Shown here piece after piece: positions 17,838 to 26,386 of a DNA stretch of 64,000 nt. Source of the stretch: Marininema mesophilum. GTDB lineage: Bacteria > Bacillota > Bacilli > Thermoactinomycetales > DSM-45169. Location: assembly GCF_900106775.1 (NCBI RefSeq), contig NZ_FNNQ01000006.1, positions 129,331-193,330 on the forward strand, given 5' to 3'. A program made the translations under genes and the position numbers. The notes beneath the pieces were generated by a model, which saw only the letters and a list, made by a program, of their open reading frames with translations, had not been told where the DNA came from and ran no database searches. Position 1 is the first letter of the stretch; each line of letters opens with the position of its first letter.

Positions 17838-18092
17838 CTGGAAAATAGTAAACGAGTATAGCTAGATATAAAATATATTACTAGCACTACTGTTGACTGA
17901 GGGCCTATTTCCGTTTCTACAAAGAGGAATGGAAATGGGTCTTCGGTTACTTTACATATTTTACATAAATATTCAAACCTGAAATAAAATAAGAACTCTT
18001 TTAAGCAGAGGAAATACAATGATATACTTATAGAGAAAAGAAAATATTGGATTTACTTTATTTTAGCGAATACATTGGAGAGGATGAGTGAC

Positions 18093-18707
18093 ATGTTTGG
18101 TAAAGTAGCCGCTGATGTCCTTGGACTAAGTGATGTAGGTGCCGTTATTAAGCCACAGGATTACGATAAAGTAGACTCGGACGATTATGTACTTCATGAA
18201 GATGGAGAGAAGATTTACTTTTTAATCAAGTCAAAATCAGATGAGTATTGCTTCACAAATAAAGCGTTGATCCATCTGGATGGTACTAGTGCGACCAGTA
18301 AGAAACGGATGCTACGACGCTATGATTACCATGCAAATCGTATCTCCGATGTGATGTTAGAGACAGCTGGCACTATGGATAGAGATGTAGAAATTAAATT
18401 CACATTGGGCTCCATCAACTACTCTATCGATGTAAATAAAAATCAGCTGGAAGAGTTAAAGGATCTTTATAAGTCGTTAATTCGCATCTCGGAAATCACC
18501 TCTGACAACGCGGCTTCCTTGAACTTTGCAAACCAAAGCCTAGAGTTAGCATCCGCCGCACTCGGCCGAATGGGCAAAACAGATGGGAACTTGGTTGAGG
18601 AGTTTACAGGTATGAATCAAGTTGCCTTTGACTGGTTGGAAGAGACTCGGTTAAGATATCGGATCAAGGATTTCGGTTTTGTTTTTGAGCGCTATATTAA
18701 TATGTAA
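18093..18707 (+). CDS. yvbH: YvbH-like bacterial PH-domain protein
   Basis: About 204 aa with the layout of Bacillus YvbH: an N-terminal bacterial PH domain (FGKVAADVLGLSDVGAVI through YDYHANRISDVMLETAG) followed by the small C-terminal oligomerisation helix region (VEEFTGMNQVAFDWLEETR). The start is placed at ATG 18093, 9 nt after GGAGAGG; earlier TTG and ATG codons lie inside or against that site. It is cytosolic and the biochemical role is unknown in the family. Monocistronic, closed by a strong terminator. Confidence 0.8.
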   Translation: MFGKVAADVLGLSDVGAVIKPQDYDKVDSDDYVLHEDGEKIYFLIKSKSDEYCFTNKALIHLDGTSATSKKRMLRRYDYHANRISDVMLETAGTMDRDVEIKFTLGSINYSIDVNKNQLEELKDLYKSLIRISEITSDNAASLNFANQSLELASAALGRMGKTDGNLVEEFTGMNQVAFDWLEETRLRYRIKDFGFVFERYINM

Positions 18708-18720
18708 TGGTAAGTGGATA

Positions 18721-18766
18721 AAAACAAGAGAGGTCCTTCAAACGAAGGGGCCTCTCTTGTTTTTTG
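18721..18766 (+). terminator. Terminator after the yvbH-like gene
   Basis: A long stem (AACAAGAGAGG... with CCTCTCTTGTT, one bulge) with loop CAAACG, running into TTTTTT, 13 bp after the stop. The following 18767-19009 contains a perfect 6-bp-arm dyad GTCATCAGCGATGAC (18867-18881) and no convincing gene. Confidence 0.85.
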
Positions 18767-19009
18767 GAAGCATAGCGGAAGAGAAAATAATTTCGTAAAT
18801 GCGAACAAATATTCTTGATAGAACCTCCACGGGTAATATAGGGATTGTTCCCCTCCGAACCTCTTCGTCATCAGCGATGACAGCGGAGAAACAGGTAGTA
18901 ATATACTATGTTACCCTAGAAGGTGAGGTACAGATGGTGATATGCCTTTCTTATACCATACTTAGGGTTATTCTATCAAAGTTTTCGTCAGAAGGGAGTT
19001 GGAACCAAT

Positions 19010-19561
19010 ATGGCTATGAATAATGGTGTTTTAACAAGAAACCAGTTGTTAACAGCTGCATCCAATATAGTAAGTGAAAAAGGGGTATCAAAGCTTACCC
19101 TTGAGGCGGTAGCAAACCAAGCAGGTGTTAGTAAAGGTGGATTGTTCTATCATTTCCCTAGTAAAGAAGATCTAGTTCAAGCAATGATTGATGAGTTATC
19201 CGTTGACTTTAAGAATGATATGAAAGATAACCTTCAGGCCTTTCATGGAAAAGGGCAATGGACCCGAGCTTATGTGGAGACGATGTTCATGAGGGTTGAT
19301 GATGGTTTAAAGATGAGTTCAGCGCTTTTTGCTTCGATGTTTACCAACCCAAAATTAATGGAAAAAGCCCAACTTCAGTATAAAGGGCTTCAAGAACAGA
19401 TACAGAATGATCAAATAGACCCCGTCCATTCGACTATCGCAAGGCTTGCCGCTGATGGTTTACGGTTTGCAGAAATGTTTGGACTAGCACCATTGGATAA
19501 AGAAACGAGGGATAAAGTACACGGTGAGTTGACGAAAATAATAACAAAGGGTGGTATATAA
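19010..19561 (+). CDS. TetR/AcrR-family transcriptional regulator
   Basis: A 183-aa one-component regulator. The N-terminal 60 residues form the TetR DNA-binding domain, with ASNIVSEKGVSKLTLEAVA leading into the recognition helix and AGVSKGGLFYHFPSKEDLV, a near-perfect family signature. The C-terminal part is the ligand/dimer domain. The start is the ATG after AGAAGGGAG. It lies just upstream of the secreted protein gene at 19824, whose promoter region contains a palindrome of the type TetR proteins bind, so it probably represses that gene. Confidence 0.9.
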   Translation: MAMNNGVLTRNQLLTAASNIVSEKGVSKLTLEAVANQAGVSKGGLFYHFPSKEDLVQAMIDELSVDFKNDMKDNLQAFHGKGQWTRAYVETMFMRVDDGLKMSSALFASMFTNPKLMEKAQLQYKGLQEQIQNDQIDPVHSTIARLAADGLRFAEMFGLAPLDKETRDKVHGELTKIITKGGI

Positions 19562-19637
19562 CGTTTTGATAGAAGCCTACCTTTTTTACATGAGGTTTAG
19601 GAAGTAAGTGAATTAGAAATTGAGTTAGTAGGGATAA

Positions 19638-19670
19638 AAATTTACCTTTGGCGGGTAGGTTTTTTCTTTT
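19638..19670 (+). terminator. Terminator after the tetR gene
   Basis: A 9-bp stem with G-U pairs (19638-19646 with 19654-19662) followed by a T-rich run. It separates the regulator from the promoter of the next gene. Confidence 0.55.
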
Positions 19671-19726
19671 TGGAGAAGCTTACCCTAAATCCAACTAATT
19701 ACCTTGTTTTACCTGCAATAAAAGCC

Positions 19727-19755
19727 TTGCAATAAAACCGGTTAATCGGTATATT
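19727..19755 (+). promoter_or_regulatory. Promoter overlapped by a TetR-type operator
   Basis: TTGCAA (19727-19732) and TATATT (19750-19755) are separated by 17 bp, a good vegetative promoter. The spacer holds the near-perfect palindrome ACCGGTTAATCGGT (19737-19750), which reverse-complements to ACCGATTAACCGGT, the dyad style bound by many TetR regulators. Bound repressor would block RNA polymerase. The gene starting at 19824 is 69 bp downstream. Confidence 0.65.
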
Positions 19756-19823
19756 TAATTTGTGGATCACTACTTAGAATAGAAAGAAAAAAGGGTTACC
19801 ACAAAAGAGGAGGAATGTAAAGC

Positions 19824-20942
19824 ATGAGAAAGAAGATTGGTGAGAAAAGTGTGAAAATGATGAAAATGATGACTGTCTTCGCTTTGGCTTTAGCTTTTGT
19901 CTTCAGTGGTGGATTCATTGGCCCGGTGAAAGCCTCGGCTGCACCAGACAATGAGAAAAAGCTACCCGAAAAGTATATTCAAGGATATAAGATCGATAAA
20001 GATGGTAAAAAAACACCGGTTTATAATACGGATAACGCACCCAAAGGTAAAGTTGCACCAAAAGCAGATGAACCCACTAGTCCATATGCGGCCAATTACC
20101 CTAAATTATCCGAAGATCCCTATGCGCCTGCACTGGAAAGCGGAACGACTAAAACTGACCCACCGGGGAAAATAGGAGATATCGTATATTTTAAACTAAA
20201 TGGTGTACAAGCACACTTTAATGGGTCAGAGGAGTTCACAGATGCTGGAGTTTATTTAGAAAAAAAATCGGATGGCACCATTGAAAAGGGGCTCTATGAA
20301 GTGAAAACAGGTGCAACAAACACTGCCCCACTTGAGAAACTAAATGAGGAGAGGGCTCAGAACGGCGAAGCATGGATGGTAGAAAAATATGGACCATCGA
20401 TGGCTTGGAGTAAAGCTTTTGATGGAACCTCCAAGTTAAAAAGAGAGAGCAAATTTAAATTACTTGGAACAAGCACCGTTGCCAATTCAGCAGAGTGGTG
20501 GTCTGGGCTAGATATTGAACATGGTGTATCGGAAACAGAATCATATAGTCTTGCATGGACTATTGGCTTCAAGCTTAGTATTGAAGCAGGTGGCGGTTTT
20601 GTACCAGGGAAAACAACAACAGAATTTAGTACGCAGTTAACGAATACATTTGGCCAAGAGACTACTATTTCGGATAAAGTAACATATAAAGATCAAACTA
20701 AAGTACCAAAAGCTGATAATCCAGCTTATCAATATGATGTCTATCGAGGAGCATTGTATCAATTAACGAACACTTATACCCTTGAACCTGGAACCGGTTT
20801 ACAAGAACTGATCAACGCTGAGGAATTTCCGGGAGACTTCGGTTTTAAACAAGGGTTGGCTAATCCTTCATTCCAATATAATAGCAAAGAACTGTATTAT
20901 CCCGTAACACCGGGTTCCCATCTTGGACCTGGGGGACAATAA
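19824..20942 (+). CDS. Secreted protein, possible aerolysin-like beta-pore-forming toxin
   Basis: A 372-aa protein with a signal peptide (hydrophobic core TVFALALAFVFSGGFIGP, cleavage after VKASA). Residues ~225-300 alternate Ser/Thr with hydrophobic residues (ETESYSLAWTIGFKLSIEAG, then TTEFSTQLTNTFGQETTISD), the pattern of the amphipathic insertion strands in aerolysin/ETX-MTX2 pore formers. The following YDVYRGALYQLTNTY also fits an exported beta protein. I do not recognise a closer family, so the toxin reading is inference. Its promoter carries a TetR-type operator and it ends at a strong terminator. The ribosome site is AGAGGAGGAATG. Confidence 0.6.
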   Translation: MRKKIGEKSVKMMKMMTVFALALAFVFSGGFIGPVKASAAPDNEKKLPEKYIQGYKIDKDGKKTPVYNTDNAPKGKVAPKADEPTSPYAANYPKLSEDPYAPALESGTTKTDPPGKIGDIVYFKLNGVQAHFNGSEEFTDAGVYLEKKSDGTIEKGLYEVKTGATNTAPLEKLNEERAQNGEAWMVEKYGPSMAWSKAFDGTSKLKRESKFKLLGTSTVANSAEWWSGLDIEHGVSETESYSLAWTIGFKLSIEAGGGFVPGKTTTEFSTQLTNTFGQETTISDKVTYKDQTKVPKADNPAYQYDVYRGALYQLTNTYTLEPGTGLQELINAEEFPGDFGFKQGLANPSFQYNSKELYYPVTPGSHLGPGGQ

Positions 20943-21008
20943 TTCCAAAAAAAACCTAGTTAAAACAACTTCTACTTCCTATTAGCGATTGTAAAAGCCC
21001 GATGGTTA

Positions 21009-21052
21009 AAAAGTAGAGTAGCAGGATAGAACCCTCGCTACTCTACTTTTTT
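21009..21052 (+). terminator. Terminator after the secreted protein gene
   Basis: A perfect 14-bp stem (21009-21022 with 21037-21050) followed by further T residues; its A-rich left flank would also let it work for transcription from the right. A weaker hairpin (AGGCT...AGCCT plus T-run) follows near 21083-21110. Confidence 0.85.
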
Positions 21053-21169
21053 ATGGCCTTCATCACCATTGACAATGTAGGTAGGCTTTTACCTCTTGGA
21101 GCCTTTTTTATCTTTGCGAGCGGGAAAATCTCTAACTTCAGCAATGGGGGAAAAAAGTAGCGATAGACG

Positions 21170-22465
21170 TCAGACTATCTTTCTGTTCTTTTTTCGCTTC
21201 TCATGGGGAGTGTTTTGACCTGAGATGGGTGTATTAAATTCCATCCTTTTTTCGATGAATGGAATTGAACTACTTTTTCTTAGCCAAATGCCACTAGCTG
21301 ATAACAAACTAGCTAACCCAATCCAGGGGAGGGCATAGGAGTTACTCCAGTCCACGAACAGTCCAAAGAAAAAAGGTGCCATGATGATCGCTACCTGATT
21401 GATTGTTAAGGCGTAGCTTACCGTCAAACCAACGGAATGTTCTTTTGCCTTTTCGCCAATTTCTACAATGTAGAGGCTGTACCATCCGACTCCAAAAAAT
21501 CCTAGCCATGAACAGACTACATATATGCACCAAATAGGTATTTTTTCTGGCAAGACCACCAAGACCACCAGGCCAACTACGGACATCCATAAAATCATCT
21601 CTAAGGGTTTAATACGATTGCCCTTCCATATCGTATCACTTAACCAGGCTAAGGTTATCCGACCAAGCATGCCGAATAACAGACAAAGAGATAGCATGAA
21701 TCCAGTGGAAACGAGTGTCATATGCTCTATTTTGCTTTTTAGATAAAGCATCAAGTGGGCGACTAAGACCATTTGAAATGATATGAGAGAAAACCCCGAA
21801 AATAATAGTGGATAGAGGCTTTTCTTGCGAGATAGATTTCGTAGTTCTCCAATAAAGTTAACATGTTGCGTGGGTATTTTACTCTCTTTAACAGGATCTC
21901 GATAGATTAGAAGAAACATCAGTCCACCTATAAAGGCTGATGAGGCTTGTAATTGAACAGCGATTGGCCAATCATATCGAACGCTTAACAATGGGATCAA
22001 CCAACCAGCCAATGCTCCTCCAATGGGGATGCCGGCTTGACGGATGCCTGTAGCAAGTCCTCGCTGGGAAGAATCAAACCACTTGATCACGACTTTGTTA
22101 CCACCAGGTTGTGCGGTCCCATAGAAAATCCCGACTAATAAAAGAGTGACTAAGAGAGACAGATAACTACTCAGTAGAGAGGATACCCCCATCGTAAGTC
22201 CCAGCAAAATCGACCCGACGCCTACAATCCATCGCTCTCCATGCTGATCTAATGCACGACCAATAAATAACATCGACATGAGCGGCCCAATATTGACCAT
22301 CGATATAAGCAAACCTACCTGTGCTTGAGATAGTGAAAAAGTTTGTTGCCATATAGCAGCTAACGGTCCAACCCCATAGGTTACAAAGGTAGCAGTCGCT
22401 TGAGTCCCAGTGGCCAATCCAAGGACCATCCAGCGGAATTTTTGCGAAGAAGATGAAAAATACAT
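21170..22465 (-). CDS. Major facilitator superfamily transporter (CynX/OFA-like)
   Basis: A 431-aa permease with 12 hydrophobic segments, starting MYFSSSSQKFRWMVLGL; an upstream in-frame start at 22510 lacks a site. The helix 2-3 loop reads FIGRALDQHGERWIVG and helix 5 has GIRQAGIPIGGALAGWLIP, a layout common in CynX/NarK-like and oxalate:formate-type MFS carriers. It is transcribed divergently from a LysR regulator 141 bp away, which implies substrate-responsive control. The substrate is unknown, probably a small organic anion or similar. Confidence 0.85.
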   Translation of the reverse strand: MYFSSSSQKFRWMVLGLATGTQATATFVTYGVGPLAAIWQQTFSLSQAQVGLLISMVNIGPLMSMLFIGRALDQHGERWIVGVGSILLGLTMGVSSLLSSYLSLLVTLLLVGIFYGTAQPGGNKVVIKWFDSSQRGLATGIRQAGIPIGGALAGWLIPLLSVRYDWPIAVQLQASSAFIGGLMFLLIYRDPVKESKIPTQHVNFIGELRNLSRKKSLYPLLFSGFSLISFQMVLVAHLMLYLKSKIEHMTLVSTGFMLSLCLLFGMLGRITLAWLSDTIWKGNRIKPLEMILWMSVVGLVVLVVLPEKIPIWCIYVVCSWLGFFGVGWYSLYIVEIGEKAKEHSVGLTVSYALTINQVAIIMAPFFFGLFVDWSNSYALPWIGLASLLSASGIWLRKSSSIPFIEKRMEFNTPISGQNTPHEKRKKNRKIV

Positions 22466-22606
22466 AGAATTATACTCCCACGTTAAATTATATTGTCTTC
22501 GTATTTTCAAGAAGATATTAATGGTAGTTTAAATAGGGGAGCGTATCCTGTAAAATTACTGGTTGTGATCTTTCCTATCACAAAAAATGATCTGGAGGTG
22601 CTGTTG

Positions 22607-23458
22607 GTGGATATTCGCGATCTGCAAATTTTCCAAACAGTATCCCGCCATAAAAGTGTGACTAAAGCGGCAAACGAGCTAAATTATGTACAATCCAATG
22701 TCACCAATCGAATTAATCGCTTGGAACAGGAGTTAAACGCGCAGTTGTTTCACCGGAGTGGGAAAGGGATGTCGTTAACTTCTGCTGGAAGAAATCTCAT
22801 CCAATACGCGGATCCGATTTTAGAGATGGTGAATGAGGCAAAAAATGCGTTTCTTATTCCCCAAGGTCCATTAAAATTGGGCTCTACCGAATCAACTGCC
22901 GCGGTTCATCTTCCCTCGTTATTAATGAAGTATCATGAAGCTTATCCGCAAGTGGATGTATCCTTGACCACCGCTTCTTCTGAAGAGTTAATAAAACGAG
23001 TGCTGCATTATGAATTAGATGGCGTTTTTGTTGTTGGCCCTATCAATCACCCAGAGTTAAAAGCATTCACCTTTATGGAAGAAGAGCTAGTGTTGATTTC
23101 ATCTCCGCATCATCCTCCTATTCATTCAGCAAGGGATCTTCAACATGAGACCCTACTCGTTTTTGATGTGGGATGTTCCTATCGTTCCAGGTTGGAACAG
23201 TGGTTAAGCGATGAGAAGGCCCATTCGGTTAAGAGGATGGAATTGAGCACGTTAGAGGGATTGTTTCGTTGTGTAGAATCTGGTTTTGGAGTTGCTTTAG
23301 TAACGCGATCAGTAGCACAAGAATATAAACGTGGAGAAATAAAACTCCATCCCCTCTCGACGGATTATCATCAGTCCACGACCGTTTTCATCCAACGAAA
23401 GGATCGTTATCAATCTCCTGCATTGAGCCGATTGGTAGAGTTGATGGAGAATGAGTGA
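22607..23458 (+). CDS. LysR-family transcriptional regulator
   Basis: A 283-aa LTTR. The winged HTH occupies residues 1-60 (DIRDLQIFQTVSRHKSVTKA followed by NYVQSNVTNRINRLEQELN and LFHRSGKGMSLTSAG), then a linker helix and a periplasmic-binding-protein-like effector domain. The start is GTG 22607 (TTG 22604 possible), 8 nt after GGAGG; the frame is open further upstream but overlaps the divergent promoter. It presumably controls the adjacent divergent MFS gene. It resembles the CzcR/YwqM-type LTTRs of bacilli; the effector is unknown. Confidence 0.88.
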   Translation: MDIRDLQIFQTVSRHKSVTKAANELNYVQSNVTNRINRLEQELNAQLFHRSGKGMSLTSAGRNLIQYADPILEMVNEAKNAFLIPQGPLKLGSTESTAAVHLPSLLMKYHEAYPQVDVSLTTASSEELIKRVLHYELDGVFVVGPINHPELKAFTFMEEELVLISSPHHPPIHSARDLQHETLLVFDVGCSYRSRLEQWLSDEKAHSVKRMELSTLEGLFRCVESGFGVALVTRSVAQEYKRGEIKLHPLSTDYHQSTTVFIQRKDRYQSPALSRLVELMENE

Positions 23459-23471
23459 AAGGATATATACA

Positions 23472-23530
23472 AAAACCTCTCTATTGATGAGCTACTTCTG
23501 TGTGGAAGTAATCATCATAGAGAGGTTTTA
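23472..23530. terminator. Bidirectional terminator between lysR and the ABC operon
   Basis: A 19-bp stem (23472-23490 with 23512-23530) with an inner small hairpin (CTACTTC/GGAAGTA), A-rich on the left and T-rich on the right. It separates convergent genes and can serve both. Confidence 0.85.
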
Positions 23531-23548
23531 TTATCCTATCGCTGTAAT

Positions 23549-24319
23549 CTATGTCATCCAACCTTTTCGTGCCCAGACACCATACACCAAGCTGTAAGTG
23601 ACGATGATGATACCAAATAATGAGCCGAAGAAGGGGATTTGATCCATTCCATTAAGTACTTGAAAGGTTATTTCACTATTCATCACAAAAAATTGAAGGG
23701 TGTTAGGTGCATACAGTGTAGCTAAAATCGTAGCGATGGTCGAAAAGAAAGCGAGAATAGCATTGGGCATAATGGAGCTAATTAGACTGGCGATACCAAG
23801 GAGGGCAAGGTAGATCAAGAAGAAGATAAGGTAGTAAAGAAGACTATAACCAAAGGCTCCTAGGATGGAGTAGGATGGACCATCAGGGTAGAAAGTGACG
23901 GTACTTGGAGCTGAGTATAAAAGCCATCCGGCGATGTGGCCGAAGATATAGGCTACGGTAAGAAAGATAGCGGTGATAGCTGCCATAGAACCCCATTTGG
24001 CAAACAGGAGATGCTTTCTAGCTTGCGGGCGAATGAGGATCAGACGGTAAGCCCCTGAACTATATTCCCCGTTAAAACTATCTATAAAAAACATGGGGAG
24101 CATGACAAAGGAGAGAATGAATCCTAACTCCTTGATTAGAAAGACAGGGAAGTTCAATGCATGAAGTTGTGTATCAAGTTGGGCTGTGTAAAAGCCGATA
24201 CCCCCTCGGTGGAGCAAGAAGGTGGACATTCCCAATAGTAGGATGAAGATCCCTAAGCTGACCATCGTTTTACGACGTGCCCAAATACGCTCCCACTCAC
24301 TCATAAATAACTCGCTCAA
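23549..24319 (-). CDS. lanG: Lantibiotic immunity-type ABC permease (LanG-like), copy 1
   Basis: A 256-aa ABC-2 permease with six hydrophobic segments and an N-terminal cytoplasmic start MSELFMSEWERIWARRKT. It carries the MLPMFFIDSFNGEYSSGAYRL loop, where a conserved acidic pair is typical of LanE/LanG-type immunity permeases and BcrB-like proteins. It is the third gene of a leftward F-E-G operon. It closely resembles 36210-36980, including LHRGGIGFYT and IRPQARKHLLFAKWGSMAA. It likely helps expel the lantibiotic from the membrane. The family is firm; the immunity role is inferred from its paralogue and the cluster. Confidence 0.8.
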   Translation of the reverse strand: MSELFMSEWERIWARRKTMVSLGIFILLLGMSTFLLHRGGIGFYTAQLDTQLHALNFPVFLIKELGFILSFVMLPMFFIDSFNGEYSSGAYRLILIRPQARKHLLFAKWGSMAAITAIFLTVAYIFGHIAGWLLYSAPSTVTFYPDGPSYSILGAFGYSLLYYLIFFLIYLALLGIASLISSIMPNAILAFFSTIATILATLYAPNTLQFFVMNSEITFQVLNGMDQIPFFGSLFGIIIVTYSLVYGVWARKGWMT

Positions 24320-24334
24320 TGATGATTCCTCCCT

Positions 24335-25162
24335 TTAAATAAAACGATCTTTTTTGGTGAAGAGAAGGTAAGCGCCTGTGCCAAAAATCAAGGTGTATAC
24401 AAGGAGAACCCCTGCATTAAAGAAGAGTAACTTTGGTTCATCAGCCAGAGCCAACGCAATTCCCTGATATTGAATCTCGGTGAGGGAGAGAAAGTACCAG
24501 GCAGGATTAATGGCCGGTTTTAATCCCTGGGTAAAGGTGTGTAGGAATTGAGAATAGCCAACGGAGACAAGTAGATAGCCAAGAGTAAGGCCGATGGCTG
24601 TGGTTGTGGTTTGACTGATGACAGCAAAAAAGGTGATGACCGCAGAAATGGCAATTAGTGTTAAAAAGGCAAAGCCATAGTAACGCAGGTTGTATAACAA
24701 AGCTGAGGTATTAGAGACGGGGTCATCATGTAAGAAGAGCATCAGGTGAGAGGAACTATCAAACATCCAGCTTCCAAAAGCATAGCTGAGAAGAAAATAG
24801 AAGGCATTAAAGAGGAACATGATGATCATCACATTGATCCACTTGGCAAAAAATAATTGAGTGAAGGTGTACGAACGGATCATGACCATGCGAAGTTGCC
24901 CTGTGCGATATTCCTCAGTGATAGAGAATACGAGCAGGAGGAGAAGCGTCATATTAAAGACGGATAACAGTTGTTCGGCGAGGGCGAGTATTGGGAAATT
25001 ATCCATCAAGGCAAATTCGGGGCTGTCTGGCTTTAGATTATCGTTCAGCCCTTGATAATAGTGACCAGTAACAAAGAGGACGAGGGGGATGGCCGCAAAT
25101 AAGATCCAGGTGATTTTGCGACTCCAGATACGTTGCCATTCACTTGCAATCAGGGAGATCAT
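24335..25162 (-). CDS. lanE: Lantibiotic immunity-type ABC permease (LanE-like), copy 1
   Basis: A 275-aa ABC-2 permease, six hydrophobic segments, beginning MISLIASEWQRIWSRKITWI. The segment TEEYRTGQLRMVMIRSYTFTQL is near-identical in the second copy at 36994-37821. It overlaps the upstream ATPase gene by 4 bp, implying translational coupling, and a 15-bp gap precedes the next permease. It would pair with LanG as the membrane channel of an immunity exporter. Confidence 0.8.
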   Translation of the reverse strand: MISLIASEWQRIWSRKITWILFAAIPLVLFVTGHYYQGLNDNLKPDSPEFALMDNFPILALAEQLLSVFNMTLLLLLVFSITEEYRTGQLRMVMIRSYTFTQLFFAKWINVMIIMFLFNAFYFLLSYAFGSWMFDSSSHLMLFLHDDPVSNTSALLYNLRYYGFAFLTLIAISAVITFFAVISQTTTTAIGLTLGYLLVSVGYSQFLHTFTQGLKPAINPAWYFLSLTEIQYQGIALALADEPKLLFFNAGVLLVYTLIFGTGAYLLFTKKDRFI

Positions 25163-26061
25163 GAGCTCATCATCTCAACGAAGGCGTCTTCCAGACGCTT
25201 TTGTTTTTTCTCTACACTAAGTATTTGGATGCCATTTTCAATTAAGTGGGTGTTTAAGATAGCGAGATCCTCTTCATGGATCTCCACGTATATTTGATTT
25301 CCTTCGATATGATCGACAGGGTAGTGCTTCTTAATGAACGGAGCGGCTTTATCAATTGGAGTGAGGGTGAAGGCATAAAGGGGTTTTCCTGAGAGGCTCT
25401 CCATCTCACCCTGCCACACTAATTTTCCATTTTTGATAACCACGAGATGATCACATAACTGTTGCAACTCATCTAAAAGGTGACTGGAGATGAAAAAGCT
25501 GATCCCGGTTTCTTCCCGCAGTTTTAGGATGAGGCTACGCAATTCCCGCATCCCCATTGGATCCAATCCATTGGCGGGTTCATCAAGAATAATCACTGAG
25601 GGATTACCGAGCAGTGCTTGGGCGATTCCGAGACGTTGTTTCATTCCTAGCGAATAGGTTCCTACTTTTTGATCTGCAGCATGGGAGAGTCCTACTTTCT
25701 CCAACACTTCTTTCACGCGACTTTTTCGTTGTGCTCCTTTTAATTGAGGATGTAGTCGGGCCAGGTTGAGGAGTGCTTTTCTCCCAGTTAGGTAGGGGAA
25801 GAAGATGGGGGACTCTACAATCGCTCCGATGTTCATCAGTGCCTTGGTACGATTTTGCGTAACACTGATGCCGTTGATGGAAAGGTCTCCTTTGGTAGGG
25901 TGGATAAGCCCTGTTAATAATCGGATCAGGGTTGTTTTACCTGCACCATTGGGGCCAAGGAAACCGCAGATTTGTCCTTTTTTTATGGAGAAGGACATCT
26001 GATCGATCAAGGTACGAGAGCCGACGCGCTTGGTAACATTTTTTGCCTCTAAAACATTCAT
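25159..26061 (-). CDS. lanF: Lantibiotic immunity-type ABC ATPase (LanF/BcrA-like), copy 1
   Basis: A 300-aa ATPase. Walker A GPNGAGKTTLIRLLTG, signature YSLGMKQRLGIAQAL, Walker B VIILDEPANGLDP and the H-loop ISSHLLDEL are all present. The Q-loop position reads GAIVESPIFFPYLTG, with Glu instead of Gln: this E-loop is characteristic of LanF immunity ATPases. The start is set at MNVLEAKNV (26061), 8 nt after GAGGAGTG; an upstream ATG at 26076 is less well placed. It leads an F-E-G operon with tandem palindromes just upstream. Confidence 0.88.
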   Translation of the reverse strand: MNVLEAKNVTKRVGSRTLIDQMSFSIKKGQICGFLGPNGAGKTTLIRLLTGLIHPTKGDLSINGISVTQNRTKALMNIGAIVESPIFFPYLTGRKALLNLARLHPQLKGAQRKSRVKEVLEKVGLSHAADQKVGTYSLGMKQRLGIAQALLGNPSVIILDEPANGLDPMGMRELRSLILKLREETGISFFISSHLLDELQQLCDHLVVIKNGKLVWQGEMESLSGKPLYAFTLTPIDKAAPFIKKHYPVDHIEGNQIYVEIHEEDLAILNTHLIENGIQILSVEKKQKRLEDAFVEMMSS

Positions 26062-26100
26062 CCTATCACTCCTCATAGGGTGGTTTAATTTATTTGTCGT

Positions 26101-26148
26101 ATTAGTGTACTAATCAAACAGTACAATATTGTATTAGCGTAATAATAC
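26101..26148 (-). promoter_or_regulatory. Three tandem palindromes upstream of lanFEG copy 1
   Basis: Consecutive dyads: ATTAGTGTACTAAT (26101-26114, 6-bp arms), TACAATATTGTA (26122-26133, perfect) and GTATTAGCGTAATAATAC (26131-26148, 6-bp arms). They are 40-90 bp upstream of the ATPase start and look like operators for a dimeric regulator, GntR- or similar. No regulator gene lies alongside. The second immunity operon has no matching array, so the two copies may be controlled differently. Confidence 0.5.
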
Positions 26149-26386
26149 ACGATGGCGGATAAATCTGTCAACTGTTTTTTGTAACTTTTTTTCCGAAAAA
26201 AGGATTCTACCTTCTAGTGTTATCGAGTAGATCCGCTATGGTAGGTCTATTTACTAGAAGAAAAGGCATCGTTTTATTAGATGAAAAATTGCTAACTTTA
26301 CTACTATTTTTTAACCTTCCAGATTGAATATGGTTAGAGATGAATTGAGGAATGTGCCTTGATTACTTAAAAGAAAGGACAGATAA

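Noticed and set aside
18799..19023. A 74-codon frame overlapping the start of the TetR gene
   Set aside because: No ribosome site; its end overlaps the tetR start in another frame and its sequence is not protein-like.
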